Source: Chrysogorgia sp. JL179-B06
Taxonomy: Eukaryota > Cnidaria > Anthozoa > Scleralcyonacea > Chrysogorgiidae
Assembly (NCBI GenBank): GCA_035772405.1
Contig: JAYKKM010000134.1
Location: 289,501-353,500, forward strand
Direction: 5' to 3'
Length of the DNA stretch: 64,000 bases
The translations under genes were made by a program, and so were the position numbers. Each line of letters begins with the position of its first letter. Position 1 is the stretch's first letter. Below are positions 56,103 through 64,000 of the stretch, one piece after another. The notes below the pieces were generated by a model. That model made no database searches and had not been told where the DNA came from. It worked only from the letters and a program-made list of their open reading frames with translations.

Positions 56103-56344
56103 ACACTAACGCGAGATAATTAGCGATAATTCGGCCAAAATGGCTAGGGTTGATGTAGGCTTATGCAAATCTTAACCTTAACAACGTGAATATACATCAT
56201 GACAACGGCGTCATAAAATAACCGAGTCGTGCAGTTTAACCAAAAAGGTTTAACTTTATATTTTTCTAGGTCAATATGCTTGAGATATTCGGCCGTTCTT
56301 CGTACAACTTCCCGAACTGTTTCTTCCTCATAGGAATTGTGCAT
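56103..56344 (-). CDS. ETxREVVRRT small protein, left arm
   Basis: A 66-codon frame MHNSYEEETVREVVRRTAEY-LKHIDLEKYKVKPFW... starts at 56,344. The first 25 residues look like an amphipathic helix rich in Glu and Arg. A second, diverged copy of the same leader (EETLRETV) lies about 250 bp further along in both arms and is broken. Function unknown. Confidence 0.45.
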
Positions 56345-56785
56345 ACTAAAGCGAGATAAGCCATAATATGGCTAAAATTACTACGGTTGATATCTTTGTA
56401 GATGCCATGAAAACACAGGTTCAATCGAACGCTGAATCCATAGGTTCAGTCGAACGATTAGGGAATCTAACAACTCCTGGTGAGAGTCAAGATCTGTGAT
56501 ATTCCAAATATAATTAAATTTAGGGTTATCATGAAGGTGAAATAGGGTTAGGAGTCTACAAGGGACGAAGTTAGGGATGATAAATATCCCTCATTATCCC
56601 ATATTGACTAATGTTTACCCATAGAATCCTAGTGTGTACCCTCAAATCAATTAAATATTCCCAAGACATGCAAATATTTGTGAGTTGCACCACTAATGAC
56701 TCTTAACGACCCACGCGCTATTGTACATGTGCATTCAGCCTTCGCTTCGTTTGACAAGTCAATCTCTTGAATAATCTAATAGCTA

Positions 56786-56966
56786 TAGACCTCTTTCATA
56801 ATGGTGCCCAGTCTAAATATTCTTTTATATGAATGCAAATTAGCCTTTCTGGCCTCGTTACAAAGCAAAGATTCTTTGGAATTACAGACACACGAACGAG
56901 GTCAGAAAGGCTAATTTAAATGAATATAAAAGAATATTTAATGTGGGTGCCATTATGAAAGAGGTC
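56786..56966. mobile_element. 180-bp foldback MITE inserted in the left palindrome arm only
   Basis: GACCTCTTTCATAATGG and its inverted copy form the ends, and almost the whole length folds (AGCCTTTCTGGCCTCGTT pairs with AACGAGGTCAGAAAGGCT). TA flanks it. The right arm at about 59,660 is an uninterrupted empty site, which dates this insertion after the palindrome formed. Confidence 0.88.
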
Positions 56967-57077
56967 TATTATAATATACACCAACGTCTATAAATGCATA
57001 GTAAAGTTTTATTTCGCTTTGGCAAATCAATACGTTTGAATTCGTTCATCATACGGCTTCTCGAGTGGTTTGATCGT

Positions 57078-57368
57078 CTAAGGAATCGCCATTTCTTCAT
57101 AGATGTGATGAAGGCTTAAGCTCTTTACTTGAATGCTTAGTCTATCAAACAGGTGTCGATGTTTGCTAAGACATGTTTGAATATTATAGGATAGTGTATC
57201 TCTATCGATAGCAACGTTGTGTCGTTTTAACTCATTAAAAATTATGTCCATATCGATTCGTAGGGATAATCGCAAAAGTTTCTGTTTTAAATGTGAGAAT
57301 GTATCCTTATGGGATACATCAACAATTACTCGCATGCGTAGTGGACGTCCCATTAAGAAAAAAGACAC
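57078..57368 (-). CDS. Conserved 96-residue ORF, left arm (intact)
   Basis: MSFFLMGRPLRMRVIVDVSH starts the frame, followed by two charged helical stretches (DMDIIFNELKRHNVAIDRDT and CLSKHRHLFDRLSIQVKSL) and the end HHIYEEMAIP. The right-arm copy (59,250-59,542) has the same product interrupted by one missing base at about 59,340. No family recognised. Confidence 0.55.
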   Translation of the reverse strand: MSFFLMGRPLRMRVIVDVSHKDTFSHLKQKLLRLSLRIDMDIIFNELKRHNVAIDRDTLSYNIQTCLSKHRHLFDRLSIQVKSLSLHHIYEEMAIP

Positions 57369-57486
57369 GTATACAAATGTATAGTAGGAGAAAACATTTA
57401 TTACACAAGAAATTAGAATACAAAATTATATATTCAGTTCAGTCTTCAGCCAAAGCATCCTGCACTAACTTTTAGGGGCGTCTTGT

Positions 57487-57895
57487 CTATTTTGTACAGT
57501 TCTCTGTAGGTTTCCATTCAAAGAATCCGCAGGAATGTTCTATTTCGTTAGGACAGCAGTAAAAGAGACGATCTTGGTTGATACCTTCTTTCTTGACTTT
57601 ACGGATACGACAAACCATTCCTTGTTTACATAACGGTTTGGGGTTCTCAAAGATATCTCCCCATTGCCAAAACGAACAAGGATTTTCTCTCTCTAAACAA
57701 ACGAAGTACGGTCTTCCATAACTTTCTTTCATCTTATCTTTAACCATTCGCATCTTTGTCAATCTTTGATGGGTAGCACACACTGGATGTACACAGCCAC
57801 TCGTTCGGAAGGAGTCTACGGCTTTCCCGAACATATAACAGTCTTCCTCGGGGCAAACGAACTGACAGCTAGGTTTCATTTAGGCCTTTTGCTGT
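57487..57895 (-). pseudogene. GRF zinc-finger protein, left arm (N-terminus deleted)
   Basis: Same protein as at 58,679-59,140 on the other arm, but about 17 bp are missing near 57,885 so the frame opens only from MKPSCQFVCPEED. Both GRF-type fingers remain intact. Confidence 0.7.
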
Positions 57896-58035
57896 TGTTG
57901 AGGAATACGCAAGTTTTCCATGTAGACACTCCATCTGTGCCAGAAATATACTCAGCAAAGTTCTCTGTAAAATCTATGAAACGAATGGTCTGCTATTTTA
58001 CAGCCTCAATTTATACCAGACCGTCCAGGTATGTC

Positions 58036-58299
58036 TCGCATCCTGTCCTTTGTTTTGGTATTGCGAGTAATCTTGTACGGGATGTCAACAGACATTTTCT
58101 CGTTCACTTTACATATTGCGTGCAGACAAACTCACGAACGCAACGTCTCGTTATTATTCTGTACGTACGCTCATTATTATTCTGTACGTACGCTCATTAT
58201 TCTGTACGTACGCTCATTATTATTCACACTTAATCCTATTAAGTCACTTCCTGTCGGCATCCCTTTGCTCGCTGGATGGGGTATCTGTGATAACAATTT
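58036..58299 (-). promoter_or_regulatory. CGTACGTAC motif cluster at the inner end of the left arm
   Basis: Three tandem units of ATTATTCTGTACGTACGCTC occupy 58,150-58,222. They precede, on the minus strand, the leader GCAATATGTAAAGTGAACG and a short ORF beginning MSVDIPYKITRNTK. Position before short genes suggests promoter or replication function; this is inference. Confidence 0.45.
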
Positions 58300-58408
58300 G
58301 GTTTCTCGATTTGATTCTCGTCAGCCCTCTTCCAATTGTTATCACGGATACCCCATCCAGCGAGCAAAGGGATGCCGACAGGAAGTGACTTAATAGGATT
58401 AAGTGTGA

Positions 58409-58590
58409 ATAATAATGAGCGTACGTACAGAATAATAATGAGCGTACGTACAGAATAATAACGAGATGTTGCGTTCGTGAGTTGGTCTGCACGCAATATG
58501 TAAAGTGAACGAAAAAAATGTCTGTTGACATCCCGTACAAGATTACTCGCAATACCAAAACAAAGGACAGGATGCGAGACATGCCTGGAC
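58409..58590 (+). promoter_or_regulatory. CGTACGTAC motif cluster and leader at the inner end of the right arm
   Basis: Two GAGCGTACGTACAGAATAAT units lie at about 58,419-58,462, followed by GCAATATGTAAAGTGAACG and a 29-codon frame (MSVDIPYKITRNTK..., from 58,518) shared with the 52.5-kb copy. Confidence 0.45.
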
Positions 58591-58678
58591 GGTCTGGTAT
58601 AAATTGAGGCTGTAAAATAGCAGACCATTCGTTTCATAGCTTTTACAGAGAACTTTGCTGAGTATATTTCTGGCACAG

Positions 58679-59140
58679 ATGGAGTGTCTACGTGGAAAAC
58701 TTGCGTATTCCTCAACAACAGCAAAAAGCCTATTTTGGTATTGTGGAATGAAACCTAGCTGTCAGTTCTTTTGCCCCGAGGAAGACTGTTATATGTTCGG
58801 GAAAGTCGTAGACTCCTTCCGAACGAGTGGCTGTATACATCCAGTGTGTGCTACCCATCAAAGATTGACAAAGATGCGAATGGTTAAAGATAAGATGAAA
58901 GAAAGTTATGGAAGACCGTACTTCGTTTGTTCAGAGAGAGAAAATCCTTGTTCGTTTTGGCAATGGGGAGATATCTTTGAGAACCCCAAACCGTTATGTA
59001 AACAAGGAATGGTTTGTCGTATCCGTAAAGTCAAGAAAGAAGGTATCAACCAAGATCGTCTCTTTTACTGCTGTCCTAACGAAATAGAACATTCGTGCGG
59101 ATTCTTTGAATGGAAACCTACAGAGAACTGTACAAAATAG
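58679..59140 (+). CDS. GRF-type zinc-finger protein, right arm (intact)
   Basis: I chose the ATG at 58,679 (MECLRGKLAYSSTTAK); an in-frame upstream ATG at 58,655 also exists. The N-terminal part has CQFFCPEEDCYMFGK and CIHPVCATHQR clusters. Two modules then match GRF fingers, which bind single-stranded nucleic acid in proteins such as NEIL3, TOP3A and APEX2: GRPYFVCSERENPCSFWQW (about residues 92-110) and CKQGMVCRIRK then RLFYCCPNE and HSCGFFEW (about 119-150). Residues fit the C...GR.FY.C....C.FF.W pattern. It probably acts in replication or repair of the element; no enzyme domain is attached. Confidence 0.7.
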   Translation: MECLRGKLAYSSTTAKSLFWYCGMKPSCQFFCPEEDCYMFGKVVDSFRTSGCIHPVCATHQRLTKMRMVKDKMKESYGRPYFVCSERENPCSFWQWGDIFENPKPLCKQGMVCRIRKVKKEGINQDRLFYCCPNEIEHSCGFFEWKPTENCTK

Positions 59141-59249
59141 ACAAGACGCCCCTAAAAGTTAGTGCAGGATGCTTTGGCTGAAGACTGAATATATAATTTT
59201 GTATTCTAATTTCTTGTGTAATAAATGTTTTCTCCTACTATACATTTGT

Positions 59250-59542
59250 ATACGTGTCTTTTTCTTAATGGGACGTCCACTACGCATGCGAGTAAGTGTT
59301 TATGTATCCCATGAGGATACATTCTCACATTTAAAACAGAACTTTTGCGATTATCCCTACGAATCGATATGGACATAATTTTTGATGAGTTAAAACGACA
59401 CAACGTTGCTATCGATAGAGATACGCTATCCTATAATATTCAAACATGTCTTAGCAAACATCGACACCTGTTTGATAGAATAAGCATTCAAGTAAAGAGC
59501 TTAAGCCTTCATCACATCTATGCAGAAATGGCGATTCCTTAG
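59250..59542 (+). pseudogene. Conserved 96-residue ORF, right arm (one-base frameshift)
   Basis: Reads MGRPLRMRVSVYVSHEDTF to about 59,340, where an A is missing relative to the left arm, then continues in another frame as LRLSLRIDMDIIFDELKRHN to a stop at 59,542. Protein-level similarity is high on both sides of the break. Confidence 0.55.
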
Positions 59543-60092
59543 ATGATCAAACCACTCGAGAAGCCGTATGATGAACAAATTCAAACGTATTGATTTGCCA
59601 AAGCGAAATCAAACTTTACTATGCATTTATAGACGTTGGTGTATATTATAATAGCTATTAGATTATTCAAGATATTGACTTGTCAAACGAAGCGAAGGCT
59701 GAATGCACACGTACAATAGCGCGTGCGTCGTTAAGAGTCGTTAGTGGTGCAACTCACAAATATTTGCATGTCTTGGGAATATTTAATTGATTTGAGGGTA
59801 CACACTAGGATTTTATGGGTAAACATTAGTCAATATGGGATAATGAGGGATATTTATCATCCCTAACTTCGTCCCTTGTAGACTCCTAACCCTATTTCAC
59901 CTTCATGATAACCCTAAATTAAATTATATTTGGAATATCATAGATCTTGACTCTCACCAGGAGTGGTACGATTGCCTCATCGTTCGACTGAACCTATGGA
60001 TTCAGCGTTCGATTGAACCTGTGTTTTCATGGCATCTACAAATATATCAACCCTAATAATTTTAGCCGTATTATGGCTTATCTCGCTTTAGT

Positions 60093-60293
60093 ATGCACAA
60101 TTCCTATGAGGAAGAAACATTTCGGGAAGTTGTACGAAGAACGGCCGAAGATCTCAAGCATATTGACCTAGAAAAATATAAAGTTAAACCTTTTTGGTTA
60201 AACTACACGACTCGGTTATTTTATGACGCCGTTGTCATGATGTATATTCACGTTGTTAAGGTTAAGATTTGCATAAGCCTACATCAACCCTAG
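60093..60293 (+). CDS. ETxREVVRRT small protein, right arm
   Basis: Right-arm copy of the 66-codon frame (MHNSYEEETFREVVRRTAED...). Differences from the left copy include Val to Phe at residue 10, and the frame is open in both arms. Confidence 0.45.
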   Translation: MHNSYEEETFREVVRRTAEDLKHIDLEKYKVKPFWLNYTTRLFYDAVVMMYIHVVKVKICISLHQP

Positions 60294-60699
60294 CCATTTT
60301 GGCCGAATTATCGCTAATTATCTCGCGTTAGTGTATACGGGATTCCAATGGGGGAAGAAACCCTTCGGGAAACAGTGTGAAGAACTGTTCAAGATCTCAA
60401 ACGCAGCGACATAGAAAAATAATAAATCTTATACTTAGTTTTGGCGTAAAGTATTCTGAAGAAACCATTTGCAAAATGATCAGGAATTACAAAATAAGGT
60501 TTCCTGGCAGAAAAAGTAATATATCTAAGAGTTTTAAATTGGTTGAACGGCTTTACTTCATAGAGAACGACCGAGTGAAGAGTTAGAACAAGGATATAAA
60601 GCAGACTAACTAAACTAGCAGCTTGAATAAATTTGTCCACCTGATCTTCGATAAAAGCGTGGGAGCCATTAAGCGTTGATAGCATAACCCTTACGAAAA

Positions 60700-61460
60700 T
60701 TTCCTATAGGATCCTATAGGAATTCCTATAAGAAATTCAAATTCCTATAGGAATTCCTATAGGTTTAAGAAATTCCTATAGGAATTTCTCTAGGGTTCAC
60801 AAGTTCCTATAGGAATTCCTATAGGATGTGAAAATGGTTAAAGGAATTCCTATAGGATATACAAATTCCTATAGGAATTCCTATAGGTTTGAGAAATTCC
60901 TATAGGAATTTCTCTAGGGTTCACAAGTTCCTATAGGAATTCCTATAGGTTTAAGAAATTCCTATAGGAATTTCTGTAGGATATACAAATTCCTATAGGT
61001 TTAAGAAATTCGTATAGGAATTTCTCTAGGGTTCACAAGTTCCTATAGGAATTCCTATGGGATGTGAAATGTACATGGCATTCCTATAGGATATACAAAT
61101 TATTATAGGAATTCCTATAGGCTTAAGAAATTACTATAGAGGGCTCAAAACATCCTATAGGAATTTCTAAAGGATATGAAAATGGTAAAATCAATTTGTA
61201 TAGGATAACCAAATTCCTATAGGAATTATATAGGATATAGAAATTCCAAAAGGAATTCTTTAGCATTCACAAGTTCCTATAATTGGACCTAAAAATGCAT
61301 GGTTGAAGGAATTCCTATAGGGTTTCTTTTATTGTCAAACAATAGCTAGTTTACCTAAGATAAACAAATTCTTGTAGGAATTATATAGGATTTACAATTT
61401 CCTAGGCTACTTAAGTTCGTATAGGAAATTCCTTGGTTCCACAAGTTCCTTTAGGAATAC
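60700..61460. repeat. Minisatellite built from self-complementary ATTCCTATAGGAAT
   Basis: The 14-bp palindrome and its halves (TTCCTATAGG, CCTATAGGAA) recur some thirty or more times in about 760 bp. They are separated by short linkers such as GTTTAAGAA, TCTCTAGGGTTCACAAG and ATATACAA. The linkers repeat in the same order, giving a higher-order unit of about 120 bp in the first half. Copies decay toward 61,450. It abuts the outer end of the right palindrome arm. Confidence 0.93.
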
Positions 61461-61683
61461 TCAGAATTGTGTTCTCATAAAATGCAAATCATGTTTTATT
61501 TGTGTATGGGAATTTCAAAAGATTATTACGTTTGGACAAAAGGGAAAGAGAAAATTGGATTCAAATTATTTTCTGGTTTAATAGCTGAATAATTTAAATT
61601 AAAGATAATATATACTGTAGACTAAGATATAAAATTATGGACTACAGTACTGTAACTTGAAAATCACATTTTATTGTAGATTT

Positions 61684-61920
61684 AACCCATTAAAGAGCAA
61701 GGGTGCATCAGGGCTCATCACTTAGCTGAATAAAATTGTCTTGCATTAGCCAGAATAGATTAATAGGTTAAAGTGTGCCATTGCTCATTAATGAGTTAAC
61801 CCATTACCCACTAAAGGCAAGGACACATCAGGCTCATCGTTTAGCTGAATAAAACAATCTACCATTAGCCATTAGCCATGAGAATAAAATTAATTTTAAA
61901 GTGTGCCCTTGCCCCTTAAT
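61684..61920. repeat. ~116-bp direct duplication
   Basis: TTAACCCATTA...CATCAG(GG)CTCATC...TTAGCTGAATAAAA...AAAGTGTGCC appears twice, at about 61,681 and 61,797, with substitutions and a short insertion in the second. Confidence 0.75.
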
Positions 61921-62077
61921 GGGGGGTAAAAATAATACTAATAGTATATACATTCATATTTCCTCCTACAATACTTTATCTAACTAGTTATCATTTATTT
62001 GGTAAGGAAGTGGACAAAAGTACTGCTTAATGTCTTCAAGGATCAGGGAAATGCATTTTCTCTTTATCTGATTAGGG

Positions 62078-64000
62078 TCAATTGCTATGCATTCCAGCCT
62101 GTTCTACTTCTGCCAAGAAATAGCTGTTTGTATTAAAATCAGTGTCTCTAAATAATGGCCTTCCACACACAGCCATGGGCTGAATTAAAATAACCTTGTA
62201 CAACCTACAATTACAGTACTGTAACTCAACTAAGTCACACAAGCACTCTGGCTTAATGGCTAAAAGTCCAATAAGTACACCATATATAAATCGGTCATGC
62301 TCAAAAGATACATTATAGTTGACATGCTTTTTCGACCTAACATAATCTTTGCCTGTGTACAACTGGTGATTTGCTACAAATCTGGAGTACATAAATCCAG
62401 ATCGTCTTTTCAATGTTAAACCTAAAAACTGCTGAATAGCAAGTACCTGTGAAGCAGTAAGTTGCACAGGCCTTTCTTTACCAATTCCGCGAACACCATC
62501 AGATAGTAGTTCTCCACTTCCAGTGAATTTGCCTTCGGTCAGCTTTTGGAATAAACTTGTGACCAAGGGACAAGTTTCATCATTTATGCACTTCTTAGCT
62601 AATAAAGAAATCTTCCTTTTTCTAATGAAAGATTCCACTATTTGTTTTGGGACATACTGTGTTCCATGAAACATCTTATTCAAGACATGGTTGTTGGATT
62701 CAAATATGAAGGCTGATGATGACCAAAGTGGACCACAGTCTCTCACAGACTGTGCTAGATGGACCAGCTGATGTACATTGAATGAGCAGCATTTCAAACC
62801 ATATAATTCTTCTACTTGGATAATAAATTTTGCTAAACAAACTTCAGCAGAATTTATGGTGCTCTCATCAATTGAATCACCCAGAAGGCAGTAAACTCCA
62901 TAAACAAACAGGAAGAGATGCTTGAGGAATACTGGAGGTAGGATGCTACGTAGAACAATAAGGCTATAAAATATAAAAGCCCTCCATTCAGATGCCTTCC
63001 AGTAACTTCTGTCAGCGAAAGACCGGGGTGCACGGCTAATTTCACTGGGAACGTTGATTGCATTTAATCTTTCGTCGATTTCAGGTTCTCTTCTGCCAAT
63101 GTAGTAGGGCTTGTCATTTCGTTTACTGTCCATCCATATGTTGACAAACTGCCGCATGACACCTAGGCATACGCAGTGCATGAAATCCACAGCCACTCCT
63201 CTTACTGGATCAAACGTAGGAAGGATGCCAATCACTGATGGGCCTTTAACTCCTTTAACAACTTCATTTTTGTCAATGGATTTAATGGCATACTTCACCT
63301 GCTTTGTAGCAGTTCGCATCTTTGGAGGTCCCCTATATGGGTAATATCGTGTTGGAGGACCACCATTGTTTAATGTTTCACCCGGAGACTCGCACCAATC
63401 ACAGCCATGCAGCCCATTGAATTGTTTACAGTTCTTTACAATGGCTCTTGCTGGTGCATCAGCACATAGAACCATTGCAAAAACTTTCCTTGGCTGGAGG
63501 TCATGCTGAATGGTAAATCCATGGTCTTCAAGATGTTTGCACTCTTCAACAAACGGCTTTAAAAATGTGTTCATGGCAGGCTTTCTAGCACCAAACCAAA
63601 GGCCATTCAGCAAGATGTGCTTTCCCCGCAAATGTGGAGGCAATTCATTTATCGAGCTTTGAATTGGCCAAATAGAAAAGCGTGATGATTCAAAAACTGG
63701 AATGCCATCAGTATTCCATGTTAAGGAAAAGTCATTGTTAGAAAAGTTATGTCTTGCTATTAATTCACGGTATAGCATGGAGGATGTTGTGTCTGAAATG
63801 GGGCCTGCTGTTTGGCTTCCATTACCACGGTTGGTCAGATACTTTTTTACATTTTCATTGTGAAGTAAATCTTTGATTTGATCTTCCATCGACAAATACA
63901 GAAAGTAATTCCCATTTTCTTCACAGTTCTCAACATCATATCTTTGCTTGCATGACTCACAGTCTCCTTCTGTGATGCATTCCCCCAGGTAAAATAGACA
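62078..64000 (-). CDS. TNP2-type (EnSpm/CACTA-related) transposase-like protein, partial at window edge
   Basis: A minus-strand frame from the window end to a stop at 62,078 encodes at least 640 residues without a stop. The first in-window ATG at 63,895 is not the true start, because the frame continues upstream through a Cys-containing segment (CITEGDCESCKQRYDVENC). Conserved blocks include LTWNTDGIPVFESSRFSIWP, NGLWFGARKPAMNTFLKPF, CADAPARA, FNGLHGCDWCESPG, VDFMHCVCLGVMR and NVHQLVHLAQSVRDCGPLW. These match the large animal TNP2-like transposase family, with likely catalytic Asp in NTDG and CADAP. Frame integrity suggests recent activity or domestication; terminal repeats are not in view. 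Confidence 0.78.
   Translation of the reverse strand, partial: CLFYLGECITEGDCESCKQRYDVENCEENGNYFLYLSMEDQIKDLLHNENVKKYLTNRGNGSQTAGPISDTTSSMLYRELIARHNFSNNDFSLTWNTDGIPVFESSRFSIWPIQSSINELPPHLRGKHILLNGLWFGARKPAMNTFLKPFVEECKHLEDHGFTIQHDLQPRKVFAMVLCADAPARAIVKNCKQFNGLHGCDWCESPGETLNNGGPPTRYYPYRGPPKMRTATKQVKYAIKSIDKNEVVKGVKGPSVIGILPTFDPVRGVAVDFMHCVCLGVMRQFVNIWMDSKRNDKPYYIGRREPEIDERLNAINVPSEISRAPRSFADRSYWKASEWRAFIFYSLIVLRSILPPVFLKHLFLFVYGVYCLLGDSIDESTINSAEVCLAKFIIQVEELYGLKCCSFNVHQLVHLAQSVRDCGPLWSSSAFIFESNNHVLNKMFHGTQYVPKQIVESFIRKRKISLLAKKCINDETCPLVTSLFQKLTEGKFTGSGELLSDGVRGIGKERPVQLTASQVLAIQQFLGLTLKRRSGFMYSRFVANHQLYTGKDYVRSKKHVNYNVSFEHDRFIYGVLIGLLAIKPECLCDLVELQYCNCRLYKVILIQPMAVCGRPLFRDTDFNTNSYFLAEVEQAGMHSN

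Larger units (their letters stand above)
55768..60687. repeat. 4.9-kb near-perfect palindrome (arms 55,768-58,299 and 58,333-60,687)
   Basis: The two arms are inverted copies around a spacer of about 33 bp (58,300-58,332). Both start/end at the word TTATGCTATCAACGCTTAA. The left arm is longer because it gained a 180-bp foldback element (56,786-56,966) and extra CGTACGTAC units (58,160-58,215). Each arm carries the same three small genes in mirrored order. Base differences are sparse, so the duplication is younger than the nearby virus-like remains. Confidence 0.95.

Noticed and set aside
55770..56123. 117-codon plus-strand ORF at the outer left arm (and its mirror at 60,389-60,685)
   Set aside because: The opposite strand carries the recurring EETLRETV leader family. 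The frame is open in both arms only because they are duplicates, and it shows no motif.
58116..58393. Overlapping ORFs through the palindrome centre
   Set aside because: They are translations of tandem CGTACGTAC units and the hairpin, mirrored on the other strand; no start context or motif.
60700..61460. CRISPR-like short palindromic repeats
   Set aside because: Linkers are themselves repeated and the core has no constant repeat length; a minisatellite explains it better.

Overview
This window looks like a gene-poor, AT-rich stretch of an invertebrate animal nuclear genome. The evidence is spliced genes with GT/AG introns, long (AT)n microsatellites, and a dense, nested set of eukaryotic transposons and virus-like elements. 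The mix (Crypton, Penelope-like, L2/CR1-group LINE, Ty3/Gypsy, hAT, Harbinger-like, Kolobok-like, Tc1/mariner, TNP2-type, Polinton-like, and an HUH-SF3 Rep) fits a cnidarian or another early-branching marine invertebrate; that placement is inference. I see no clear host housekeeping gene. There is no CRISPR array, operon or bacterial signature.

Left part (1-16.3 kb): microsatellites; a 276-bp tandem array carrying tRNA-like units with pol III boxes; a 236-bp satellite; a broken Crypton tyrosine recombinase split by a 567-bp TIR element; two Penelope-like elements (RT plus GIY-YIG endonuclease), the first split by a 776-bp hAT-type element with an 8-bp target duplication; copy A of an inverted-repeat family; and a 1.09-kb TTA-flanked element.

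Middle (16.3-37.9 kb): a decayed Polinton-like, virus-like element. It has a fragmentary possible capsid segment, a broken minor capsid gene, a broken retroviral-type integrase, many short lineage-specific ORFs, two inverted arms that each carry a Fic-domain ORF, a gene family copied three times, and a protein whose first residues resemble the histone H3 tail. It is interrupted at 29,269-36,532 by a TTAA-flanked Kolobok-like transposon with 45-bp perfect terminal repeats. That transposon carries an apparently intact 8-exon THAP-DDE transposase gene (825 codons) and a divergent second gene encoding a P2X7 ballast-like zinc domain, broken by one missing base.

Right-middle (37.9-52.4 kb): a 91-bp tandem repeat, copy B of the inverted-repeat family, a LINE with ORF1, PHD-like finger, endonuclease and RT, more tRNA-like repeats, a deleted Ty3/Gypsy copy, a 306-bp TIR element, an HUH-SF3 helicase Rep remnant and a deleted Tc1/mariner transposase.

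Right part (52.4-64 kb): a second virus-like region built around a 4.9-kb near-perfect palindrome. It carries a GRF zinc-finger gene, a conserved 96-residue ORF, short ETxREVVRRT proteins, recurrent CGTACGTAC motifs, a DNA polymerase B fragment and a C2H2 finger protein. It is followed by a minisatellite made of the self-complementary word ATTCCTATAGGAAT and a long TNP2-type transposase-like ORF that runs off the window.

Nesting, target duplications and empty-site reading frames give a relative order of insertions. The Kolobok-like element is the best preserved.
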